A stretch of 64,000 nt of DNA, from positions 124,001 through 188,000 of the forward strand of contig JAJJXM010000020.1 of NCBI GenBank assembly GCA_024516155.1, given 5' to 3'. The notes below the pieces were generated by a model that was not told the DNA's origin, ran no database searches, and saw only the letters and a program-made list of their open reading frames with translations. Shown here piece after piece: positions 36,101 to 45,644 of the stretch. Position 1 is the stretch's first letter. Each line of letters opens with the position of its first letter. The position numbers were made by a program, and so were the translations under genes. Source of the DNA: Pyronema omphalodes. Lineage: Eukaryota > Ascomycota > Pezizomycetes > Pezizales > Pyronemataceae.

Positions 36101-36288
36101 GAAGCTTCACGGAGACGATGATCTAAGGATATAGTTCCATGTCTGTGTGCAGCGACATTCTGCGCCCACACTTTCAGTCGCCCAAAATCATCGGCTAGGG
36201 TGCCTGTATTATCGTCTGCTTCACCAAGAGAGCTGAGAAGTTGGCGAAAACATGTAAAAGCCTTCCAATACAATTCCTGTATAGACAT
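33166..36288 (-). CDS. C2H2 zinc-finger/DUF7580 fusion protein (gene D)
   Basis: Minus-strand exons 36288-36010, 35944-35049, 34985-34050 and 33979-33166 join in phase to 974 aa. The N-terminal part (SIQELYWKAFTCFRQLLSSL, then a helical segment with WAQNVAAHRHG) and the later segment YLLERLGKANTKRRQVFKYY match the front of the fungal C2H2 family usually annotated only as zinc-finger protein. The finger block follows: FQCPYC to KKHVFEDLRPYVCTF across the second intron, WFCNKCTEAFTSADNFRVHL (C-x2-C-x12-H-x4-H) and PCPLC...HLGRH. The LFSLPG end motif is also typical. After an acidic Ser/Asp linker the protein switches to the DUF7580 middle part (LSTLLFAYKAE, HWCIVEFES) and C-terminal kinase-like domain (RLELGVILSSAVMQLQDAFW, ILYSLGLILIELWLGHPGE). 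It shares a divergent promoter region with the PARG gene. Confidence 0.75.
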
Positions 36289-37043
36289 CTTGTTGAATCT
36301 TTCCTCCGCTGGTATGGCGATGTGGGTGTAATGGTTGATGCCGTTGGTAGGTTCAACGCAAATGCGGGGTTGCATCTCATTCTCGAATAAGACACGTGAT
36401 TTTTGAAATGTGATACATATGTACATGGACTCCGCAAAGCTCCGCCTTGACCGAGCCTCATCGTCTGGTGCAATATGTATGTACGGAGCCCCGCCTCGCA
36501 AGTGTGCTACCATATATATATAGACGCGTATCCCGCGTGTCAGCCAACAACTCCCTCATAGTTTGTATCAAAAAAAAAAAAAAAAAGCATTCCGAACCAC
36601 TAAATGCGTAAAAGAGAAGCCTGTGGGAACATGATATTCAGGTCATGGGCTCTCAAAGAGACAGATAACCTCCGATGCCATTTTTAGGAGAATACAGTGA
36701 TAAATGTTTCAGCCAATGGAAAACACATACAGCCAATCTATCGGGTCGACAGTTATTTTTTTAATGAACCCAACCATCTTTGCGTACATGTAGTGCGTGT
36801 GCAGGCCCTTACGATGACATACATACACGGATCAGCAAAATGAGTCGTCACCCATATTACCCTGACAGATTTCAGCCTCTTGGTGAAAGCGCTCAATATG
36901 CCTCATCAATCTCTAGGCGGCCAAAGCTTCATAACCTCTTCGATACTTCAACACCCAGGATTCGCGACCTTTAACCAGTTTCTTTTTTTAAAGCTATCAG
37001 CTATTGTCAGTTCTCATAAGTAACAATCCAACAATACGGCTTC
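36289..37043. promoter_or_regulatory. Divergent intergenic region between gene D and the PARG gene
   Basis: Gene D is read leftward from 36288 and the PARG gene rightward from 37044. The 755-bp gap holds ATATATATAT at 36513-36522 (minus-strand TATA-like for gene D, with the frame upstream of 36288 taken as leader), a run of A at 36570-36586 and a T-rich tract near 36985. No other gene is seen. Confidence 0.45.
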
Positions 37044-37859
37044 ATGCAGCTCACTCGCCTTCAACGTCGGAATATAGCGGCCGCCACCATAGCAGAGACC
37101 CCATCCATCCTCGAAAAGTATGCTGCCCAAGGTGCCAGCTCTGATAGCACGTTCTATGCCGTGCTCGCGCCACTCCCGCCATGCCCAAACCCCATTACCA
37201 CCCCTCGCAAGACTGAGGTCCACTCGATGGATTCCTTTGCGTGCCTGCGAAAGATGATTGCAGCCGGTGCTGATCCAAAAACTACTGCGGTGTTGAACCT
37301 CGCGTCAGACTTGGCACCTGCGGGACATTGGGTGCACACACTTAGCGAAACCCAAGAAGAAGCTCTCTGTTACAGTAGCACTCTGTACAGCACTCTCAAG
37401 GACTCCTACTACCCATGGGACAACTCTGCCGCCTCTGGAATCTTCTCTCCCGGAGTTGTTGTGTATAAAGCCCCAATTTCATCCGAGTGTGTGTTGCTGC
37501 CTGAGTCGGAAGTTGCTTTAACGGGTGTAATTACCGTTGCTGCACCGCGGTATCCAAAGTGCACACAAGATGGTTCCGACTTTGCGTCAGACGATGCACG
37601 GAAGACGATGAAAGAGAAGGTTCGTACCGTTTTTCGGATTGCGGGGGAAAATAAGAGGAGGAATTTGGTGTTGGGGGCCATGGGGTGTGGAGCCTATGGC
37701 TGTCCGAAAGAGGCGGTTGCGAATATCATGAGGGCGGTGCTGCTGGAGGAGGAATTTCGGGGGTGGTTTGAAAGGGTTTGGTGGGCAGTTTTTGATGCGG
37801 CTCATGATAGAAATGGTAATGTTTTTGAAGAAATTTGTGGAGGAGTTGAAATTCCATGA
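37044..37859 (+). CDS. Microbial-type PARG catalytic-domain protein (TIGR02452/DUF2263-like)
   Basis: Intronless, 271 aa. The family layout is clear: an N-terminal RRNIAAATIAETPSILEKY segment, AVLNLASD (beta strand before the catalytic loop), the QEE motif in SETQEEALCYSSTLYSTL (Q104, E105, E106), FSPGVVVYKAP, and VLGAMGCGAYGCPKEAVA near the end. This macrodomain family removes ADP-ribose from proteins and polymers, with GGG-x(6-8)-QEE as its signature. Here the loop before QEE is APAGHW (residues 91-96) where PGGGW is expected, so two of three glycines are lost while both glutamates remain. Activity may be changed. Start ATG is the first in frame after a stop and gives a complete domain. Confidence 0.82.
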   Translation: MQLTRLQRRNIAAATIAETPSILEKYAAQGASSDSTFYAVLAPLPPCPNPITTPRKTEVHSMDSFACLRKMIAAGADPKTTAVLNLASDLAPAGHWVHTLSETQEEALCYSSTLYSTLKDSYYPWDNSAASGIFSPGVVVYKAPISSECVLLPESEVALTGVITVAAPRYPKCTQDGSDFASDDARKTMKEKVRTVFRIAGENKRRNLVLGAMGCGAYGCPKEAVANIMRAVLLEEEFRGWFERVWWAVFDAAHDRNGNVFEEICGGVEIP

Positions 37860-39559
37860 TGCAGAATGGAGGATGGAGCATCCGGGATACGGGATGCGGG
37901 ATGCTGTATATGTGTCGGGCGTCGCTATGGCAACGAGGCCAAGTTGTTTTCGGTATGCCGATGAACTCTGTAATTGCGGTAACCGAGGTTTGTTAAATTT
38001 ATGATGTCATGCAATACACCCAGGGCTTCGTAGTTGAAAGTAGAGGCTTAAAGCGTACCAAATTTTATTTCCATGACAAAAAACATCGTTCTGATGTACA
38101 GCTGTTCCATAACTCCATGAAGGCCGGTGATGACTTTTCGTGCTGTGGGTATGCACAGAAATCCCGTGTCTCATACTGCTATTTGAGTCTATTGCTCTTA
38201 CGTCATCGACACACCCAGCACCAAGTCCACATAAAGCCGAATTTTCTCTTTCTCGGATTTGCTATGTTCAACTGCGTTGGCTATTGTATATCTGTAACCT
38301 TAAGTCAGGGAGGGGGCTGTGGGGTTCGAATTCGCCCATGGGGATCAGGCCAATTGGTACTCGGTAACCCCGGTTAAACATCTTTCCTGGGGCAAATCCG
38401 GTGATCCTTTCGTTAGAAATGCTCCTCAGGAGACTCCATCGCACCAGTGATGGGCCCCCGGGCTCCATGTTTCGGATGCACGAAACTTTTTCTTGATTCA
38501 TTGCTGCTTGGCTTCAACTCTTCGTAGAGATTTCCCTGAATCTCAAAGCAGTATGTAATTCGTAAGGCATGCTGTAACTCTGGAACTTTGCAGGCAAGGT
38601 AGAAAGGCTTTTTTGGATCTCTGGCACTGATCACCAACAAGTCAACCAACATGATGTTGATCATGATTATCACATATCCACGTTAATGCGTTGTGATAAT
38701 CCGGCGATGATTCCGCGCCAGCCTTTTGTCATCCCCGCCCGGTGTTGGCCAATCTACTTGGTGCATAGTGATATCTAGGCTAGGCATGGTTAAAGTGCGG
38801 TTATTTGATATGTACAAAAATACGTAGCCGCATGGCTACCCCTCATTGCTATTTTTGTCCAGGAACCATCTTTGTATTTTGAGGTTATAGATTTCTAAAT
38901 TTCAACCATGGAAAAGAAGGCTATTGACACTAGTCGATACTGTGCTATCAATCAACAAAGGAAGAAAATAAAAATAGGCAGGAAAATGTTACAGAATACC
39001 AAAAAAATTTAGGAATAGGGAGATCATGAAATGCTAGTTAATTTGCGTACATTAGTTGAGTTTTTTCTCGGCGTCAGCACAAATCAGAGTCACAGCTGTA
39101 TAATCCCCACTTTAGTTCGCCTAGTCAAATATGAGACGAGCAGGACAAGAAGCATTTGTTGTGGAACTTGAAAGGTATGGACAAGGCACAAAGGGGTTGA
39201 ATTGAGGAAGGTTATGGTGTAAATGTTCAGGGAAGGGTTGGCATTGTTTGTTGCCGTTCTCTCTCTCTATCGCTCACTGCATCCCTGCTGGTCATATCCT
39301 TCTACACCAAAATCTGATTTGTTCCACCAAATAACCATCGACCACCTTACATCCTCCACTTCCCTTGAACGGCGCTGGTATGTTTGGAGATTCTGAAGTT
39401 CCACCAGTCTTCCGAAATTCTATATTAACTTACAAGATAGTCCGCTTCCTGGAATCTAGCCATCTTTCTGTACTCTTTGTTTACCGCTGGTCCTCTGCAC
39501 TTCATCTGTAGTCAGCTTGTCCGATACGCACAACCTCCAAGCGCCGAATACATTACAAC
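37860..39559. other. Intergenic with one unexplained minus-strand frame
   Basis: Mostly non-coding leader of the chitin deacetylase gene. A minus-strand frame at 38673-38413 ends in a gene-like sequence (CFEIQGNLYEELKPSSNESR, then KSFVHPKHGARGP and a stop), which could be the last exon of a broken gene, but no upstream exon is found. Nothing else is recognised. Confidence 0.4.
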
Positions 39560-41221
39560 ATGAAGGCCCCCTTTCTCTTTTTTCTGCTGACGGCGACCAA
39601 TACGTTCGCCTATTCAGCAGGAGTTTCCCTTGGATTGGGCAAAATGGACTCCCAGTCGTTACCTCTCCGTCGAGCTGATGTTCAGTTTACAACTGACGGT
39701 ACCTGTGGAAACCAAAACTCGGGGAACAATAAGGGAATGCATTGTCCAAAGACAGGCAACAACCTTTGTTGCAGTTACAAAGGCTACTGTGGAGATAGTG
39801 ACGGTCATTGCGGTAGAGTTACTTCCATCTTGCTGTTGAATAGCTCTCACTAACTGTTCAAAGGTATCGACTGTCAGCCTTCCTTTGGTATCTGCAAACA
39901 AGTTGCTAAGCCGAAGGTTACGCAGTGTGGCCCCAAGAACAAGAACGCCATCTGTGGCGATGGCGAGTGTTGTTCTCCAGCTGGTTTTTGTGGGAAGACT
40001 CGATCTCATTGCAAGTCTCCGGATTGCCTCCTTGGATTTGGACGCTGCGATGCCAGTATCATTCCCAATGGTTCCGATACTGGGCTTGTCGATAGAAACC
40101 TAATTGGCACCGTGAGTTATGACAAGGACATTTATCACTGCGTCAACAAAGGCGATATTGCGTTAACCTACGACGACGGCCCTTATAACTTTACGGAACA
40201 AATTCTGGATCAACTCAAGCATCACAGTATGAAGGCGACCTTTTTTGTTACGGGAATTAACCTCGGAAAAGGAGCCATCGACGACCCACAATTCGGTTGG
40301 GATAAGGTTATCAGGCGTATGATAGCAGAAGGTCATCAGGTCGCTAGCCACACGTGGAGCCATGCAGATCTTAGCAAAATTTCGAAGGAGATGAGGCGCG
40401 ATGAGGTTATGAAGTTGGAGATGGCGTTGCGGAACATCCTTGGCAGCGAATATATCCCAACCTACATTCGCCCACCTTACTCCAGCTGCAATGCTGAATG
40501 CAAGGCCGATTTGAAAGCTATGGGATATGTAAGACCCCCTATCCTCATCCATGATAGCCCATAATAATAATTTCCACAGCATGTCACTTACTTCGACCTC
40601 GACACCGACGATTATAACCGAGCCACCTCTGATAAGATCAAGGGTGCAGCAGATATTTTTGTTGGCAACGTCACCAAGGCTGACCCAAAGAAAGACAATT
40701 TCCTGGCAATCGCACATGATATCCAGGCGCTGACCGCAACTCAATTGACTGCATCTATGCTGAAAGCAATCAAAGAGAAGGGGTTCCGGGGAGTTACAGT
40801 AGGCGAGTGTCTCGGCGACGCACCGGAGAACTGGTACCGAGGCGAACGTATAGACTACCTAAAGTCTGCCGGTATCTACGACCAAGAGAAAGCAGCTAGA
40901 GAAAAGGAAGCTACTGGTGGGCAGATTTTCATTACTTCATCTCACCCAGATGCCTCTGGAAATTTAGGAACAGGAACTAATTTCCATTTACACGCCCTTA
41001 AAGATGAGAGTGCGGCGGTTAACTCTACGGCGTTGAATTACATGGCGGGCACTATGGGTTCTGCGCAACCAAACGGATTGATAAATTCTTCTTCGGGTTC
41101 TAATAATGCGGTGGGAGCTACGGATAAGCAGAAGTCTGGTTCGCCAGAATCAAGGAAGGTTAGTATCCTGGCACTAATGTCGTTGTTTGGAGTTGCATCC
41201 TGGGCTGTTCTTCTGGGATAA
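39560..41221 (+). CDS. GPI-anchored chitin deacetylase with two CBM18 modules
   Basis: Exons 39560-39812, 39864-40528 and 40580-41221 give 519 aa. A signal peptide (KAPFLFFLLTATNTFAYSAG) is followed by a first Cys-rich chitin-binding module split by intron 1 (CPKTGNNLCCSYKGYCGDSD) and a second (CGPKNKNAICGDGECCSPAG, then FCGKTRSHC). The CE4 NodB domain has motif 1 TYDDGP (about residues 186-191, catalytic Asp pair), the metal-binding SHTWSH (H-x3-H, about 247-251) and motif 3 RPPYSSC. The C-terminus has a Ser/Asn/Gly-rich stretch and a hydrophobic tail (VSILALMSLFGVASWAVLLG) that fits a GPI-attachment signal. It would deacetylate chitin to chitosan at the cell surface; CBM18 modules anchor it on chitin. 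All introns are canonical and phases fit. Confidence 0.92.
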
Positions 41222-42966
41222 GTGTAAGTTGGAAGGATGGTGATATCACATTTGCAACAATTTCTGTAAGATGAATTTGGTATACTTAGATTTTAAGGAT
41301 GGGAGTTTGTCGTCATATTTTAGCGGGAGAACTTTACGATACCATACGAGATATTTAATGCTATGCTATGGGCGGATTTACTACTACTTACTTCGACCTC
41401 AAGACCCTCAATTTTACTTGTGTGACTTGTGAAAACTTCTTTGGCGTAGGGTTACATAGATATACAGATGCCCTAGAGAAAGAAATATAACACATAAAAG
41501 GAAGGCACGGGCATGAAACGGATGAAATAGGAGCGGTTAACGGATGGTCACGGGGTCGTTATATGAAGCGTGTTCACCCTTCAAGCCCTTCTATACATAA
41601 CTGACAACGTTAACGTCAATCAGAATTCTGATTTACACCATCCTTCACTCACGCTCTATCGCTGTTGAAAAGAGATTCTACATTACAATTCCAGGCGATA
41701 TATTCTATTCTACTTTTTATTGATATCAATATTCTTCTTAATAAATCCTGATTTCATGATGCTGAATACCTTCAGTTCAGCTTCATACAACGCTCGCATT
41801 TCATCTCGTTTCGATTGACAATAACGCCTTCAGAGATTAGGTCCGATCAAGCCGAAATAAAATTAAATTCCTCTATAAGCTTTTCGGCCATCTCAGTCGA
41901 TCCGAGGATAAACCTGCTACTAATGTACTGAACGATGAGTTCGGGTGTTTGGAAGTGGTGGCTGACAATTTCGCTATCCACTGATGAGGAAATACGTCGT
42001 TTGAACATTGTCTCCGTGAGGCATCTTCCTTGAGGTAAAGCTTCAGATAACTGCTAAGCAATCTTAATAGTGTCTTAGTCGATGGTAAGATATATATCCA
42101 TCGGACGTAACAACATGGGGTTTGGGAGTCTCTCATGCATAAACTGTTAGAATAGATATTATCAGAATTTACAATCTGGGAATTACTTCAGAATAATTAC
42201 GGCAAGGAACTGAGTGTCTTGGCAGTTGACAGTGATTAAATTAAGTATTGAGAATCTTCCTAATGTTCGAACCATACAGGAAATATATTTTGAGGGATCT
42301 TGGCGCGGAAAATATCAACCTCGTGTTAAACTGACCAAAGTCACTCGATTCGTACACTCTCACGGACATTGTTTGATACAAAGAAATAATGGCCTAAACT
42401 GACATCATGACATATGATGCTTCCGCCTCGAAGGGTTCAACCCTCAACCCTATGTTACATCAACGCTGTATGATTAAAATGTAAAAAATGTTATATCGAA
42501 CCCAGAGAAATGAATTCCTACAGATTCTGATAAATCAAAACGCAGTCGATGTCATCATCACCGGCGGATGCGGAAACTAAGTAAGAAACTCGGGTAAAAA
42601 CCTCGGGTTCAACCTGATGAGTTGCGTACAGTTGCTTCTGGCAAACGTGTCCAGTTCGCAGCGCAATACGTTTCGGGGTCAGCAATTGATAACACTTGTC
42701 CAAATATACCTACCAATCTGGGTTGAGCAAGGCTATCGATAAAAGCTCCTACCCCTCACGCCTCATAATGGGTGTTACACGACATGCATAGCCTCCACTA
42801 ACTGCATATCACCACACCAGCTGCTGACGCGTTCTACAAAGGCCATGTTTCTTCTTGTGAATGAACCAGGCATCCGTAGGAGTCATGTTACGACGTAGAA
42901 AACCAAGTCAGCGCCCAGATGTTCTGAGATTCCCCACACGACTCATCGCTACCATCGCCACCAGAA
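41222..42966. other. Intergenic, nothing supported
   Basis: 1.7 kb between the chitin deacetylase and the next plus-strand gene. Short frames at 42136-41873 (-) and 42703-42518 (-) have no features. An inverted GGGTTCAACCCT palindrome occurs at about 42437-42448. Confidence 0.5.
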
Positions 42967-44739
42967 ATGACTGACGCCAATGGGTTTTATCGGCCTCGAG
43001 GCCTTCCACAAGACCTTGAGTTTACAGACGACGAAGACTATTCTGGGAAGCCACTGGCATCGGATACAGAGTCATGCGATGAATCAACTCTTTATTCGCG
43101 TCCGTCGTCGTCTACAAGTTATCTCAGGCCTGACCAATTGGGTGGAGCTCGAACACCGGGAACTATGAGTGTCTATAGACATATGATTTCCTCGCCTCCA
43201 CCGGCGTCAGATTATACCCCGTCGGTATTATCGCATTACACCGGGCCGAGTCCGGAGTACACTCCGCAGGACTCACAGTATACACCTGCGACATCGCAGT
43301 ACACCCCAGCGGCATCTCAATATACTCCGCCAACATCTCAATATACCCCGCCAGCTTCCCAATACACCCCTGCTTCATCAGACATCCGGCGATCCCCAGA
43401 GTCATCACTCTATTCCTTACCGCAGCAGACCCCGCTGTCGTCAATCTTAACCTACGGGACGGTTGTTGAAGCATCAGGTCTTCCTTTACCCTTCAACATC
43501 CAGGAGCCCCATGAAAAACGCCGAGGCTTCTGCGTCTTTGGACGGTTCAAACGATTCAGTAACTACAGCAGCACCAAGGATTCCAGTTTGTTCCGACGTT
43601 TCTTCATCCGCAGCCTCTGCTCTCTGTTGATCCTCGTCATACTCTTCAGAATGTCCACACCATACTTTCCTCAACGAAACTTCTCTCTCCCCTGTACCGG
43701 TCATCAAGCTGCCTTTAAATCCCATGGCACTCTTTCAATCCCTCCAAACGACTCTTTTACCTTCCTAGAAATTGCCAACATTGGTCTAGATGGATATCTC
43801 CAAATCAAATCCGACCCTTCCGCAACCCATACCTCTCTTTCATACGATCTGATATCATCAGCCCCACACACAATATCCTTCACCTCCTCCGCCGACAGCA
43901 TCAAGATGCTAGCACCTCACAGCCACGAGTGTGTCACAGCAAAACTAACTCTAACCCTTCCCCCTGTTCTCAACAAATTAAAAATCACCACCACAACCCT
44001 CCCCATAACCCTAGACGACAGTATTTCTCTCAACCATCTCGAAATCTCCACTTCTCACGCAGGAGTATCAAGCCACGCAGCCGTCAACCAAACCACCAAA
44101 GTCTCCCTAAAATCCGGTACCATAACCGGAGTTTACGATCTCGGTACATCCCTAAAGCTTGAAACCATAGCCGGTGCCATCACAGCTTCTATCCATCCCT
44201 TAAACCTAACGCACCCCACCGCGACTCTCGATGCAAAAACAATATCAGGATCAATTAGTCTCAAGCTGAAATTAGATGATAATATAGTTCCTGGGCGTAA
44301 TTATTCAGTTACGGCAAACACTGTATCTGGAGGAATTCATGGAACTTATTTATTTGGTTCTTTTACAGGGTTCAAGACTACATCTGGTATCATTGATGTT
44401 GGACTTTGGCCGGTTTTTATTAAGGGATCAGAGGATAGAGAAGATTTATTGACTACTGAGACAAAGAATGGGGTTACGGATGTTGGGTTTATTGGTGGTT
44501 TGAACGGGAAAAGGGTTAGGGGATCACATAAGGCTGATACAGGAGGTGTGCAGGTTGCGTACCCAGGAGATTGGGAAGGGTCGGTACAGGCGAGGACAAA
44601 GTTGGGACGGGTTGAGGTGGCGGGGATTGAGATTGATAGGAGGGAGTGGGGTAGTATTGATGGACATGTCGGGGATAAGGAAAAGGGTGGTATTGAGGTG
44701 AGGAGTATGATCGGGGAAGTTATGGTGAGGGTTGGGTAA
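42967..44739 (+). CDS. Single-pass membrane protein with QYTP repeats and beta-rich ectodomain
   Basis: Intronless, 590 aa. The N-terminal ~200 residues are acidic then Ser/Pro/Tyr-rich and disordered, with five 7-residue SQYTPxx repeats (43273-43377). A basic patch (RRGFCVFGRFKRFSNYSSTK) precedes one hydrophobic helix (FIRSLCSLLILVILFRMS, about residues 210-230). The remaining ~360 residues have many short Ser/Thr-rich strands with recurring T-x-S-G-x-I patterns (ETIAGAITASIHP, DAKTISGSISLKL, TANTVSGGIHGTY, FKTTSGIIDVGLWP), as in DUF4097-like beta-helical adhesin domains. The topology is probably cytosolic N-terminus and extracellular or lumenal C-terminus. Unknown role; conserved fungal proteins with this layout exist. 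Confidence 0.78.
   Translation: MTDANGFYRPRGLPQDLEFTDDEDYSGKPLASDTESCDESTLYSRPSSSTSYLRPDQLGGARTPGTMSVYRHMISSPPPASDYTPSVLSHYTGPSPEYTPQDSQYTPATSQYTPAASQYTPPTSQYTPPASQYTPASSDIRRSPESSLYSLPQQTPLSSILTYGTVVEASGLPLPFNIQEPHEKRRGFCVFGRFKRFSNYSSTKDSSLFRRFFIRSLCSLLILVILFRMSTPYFPQRNFSLPCTGHQAAFKSHGTLSIPPNDSFTFLEIANIGLDGYLQIKSDPSATHTSLSYDLISSAPHTISFTSSADSIKMLAPHSHECVTAKLTLTLPPVLNKLKITTTTLPITLDDSISLNHLEISTSHAGVSSHAAVNQTTKVSLKSGTITGVYDLGTSLKLETIAGAITASIHPLNLTHPTATLDAKTISGSISLKLKLDDNIVPGRNYSVTANTVSGGIHGTYLFGSFTGFKTTSGIIDVGLWPVFIKGSEDREDLLTTETKNGVTDVGFIGGLNGKRVRGSHKADTGGVQVAYPGDWEGSVQARTKLGRVEVAGIEIDRREWGSIDGHVGDKEKGGIEVRSMIGEVMVRVG
43273..43377 (+). repeat. In-frame 21-bp minisatellite encoding SQYTPxx
   Basis: Five units of 21 bp code for SQYTP followed by AT, AA, PT, PA and AS. 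Codons vary between units (CAGTAT/CAATAT, CCT/CCA/CCG/CCC), so the peptide repeat is kept while the DNA has drifted. A degenerate unit EYTPQD precedes it. Confidence 0.85.
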
Positions 44740-45644
44740 GTGCGATGGAGACAGCATGGAAAGAATGGATGAGACATGAAACATGAGTGATGACGGTGTT
44801 TGGTATTTTGGCTTTGAATCTTTTTTTTTTCCAACTATTTTTATTATTATGCTTGTGTTACTAGGATTCTATGTATATACTTGGTCTAGGACAGATTTTT
44901 AATCAATCAACAGAAACTATTTGACAAATCATGAATTACTACCGGTCAACGATATTGTTTTTTTCTTATAAACGAAGCAGGACTCCTTTCTCCAGACATA
45001 TATTCCCAACTGAGAAGATCCCTGCATCGAGTGACACCTCATGCAGTCCGTGACTCACACGGATGCATTTTGCGAAAACGATTGGATGGAAGTCTCAAGT
45101 TAATTGATTCGCTCTTACGTGTGCCTGCGGCCGAAAGCCGCTTGTGCAGTTCACGAACTCAATCGTAGTGCCTCATGATCACACCTTCATAGGTATTCCA
45201 GTATCACAAATTGGTATCATTTCTCTCTCATTAATTGCATAACTGGTTCCTCGTACAAATTTACTTTCTTCCTTCTCACGTTGTAACCTTCAATTCTCGG
45301 TAACAAGCCTTTCGGTTACAAACAAAGTACCTAAAACTCCTCTCATATCTACCATCTAAACTTCAAACCATTCAATGAATCCCCTTAATCATAATCTTTA
45401 TCCTAGCAGACCATCATCATCCACATCATTAATCTGCATAAACATCATAAAGTTGAAAAGAAAATGCCGGCAAATCCGGTAAATCCTCATGCCATAGCGA
45501 AAAATGAAAAAAAAAAAAAAAAAAAAAAAAAATAAGCATCAAGCAAGCAATCACAAAGCACACAAAACTCCCCTTATGCAACACCGAAGGAATTGAAAAG
45601 AAAAAAAAAAAAACATGACATCAAAGTGGAGAGATTAAACAAAT
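44740..45644. other. Convergent intergenic region
   Basis: Between the 3' ends of the membrane-protein gene (+) and the coiled-coil gene (-). It contains T- and A-tracts (45506-45532 and 45600-45613). No gene supported. Confidence 0.5.

Noticed and set aside
38310..38345. tRNA-like GGGGTTCGAATTCGCCC
   Set aside because: The would-be T-stem does not pair and no A box, anticodon arm or acceptor stem surrounds it.
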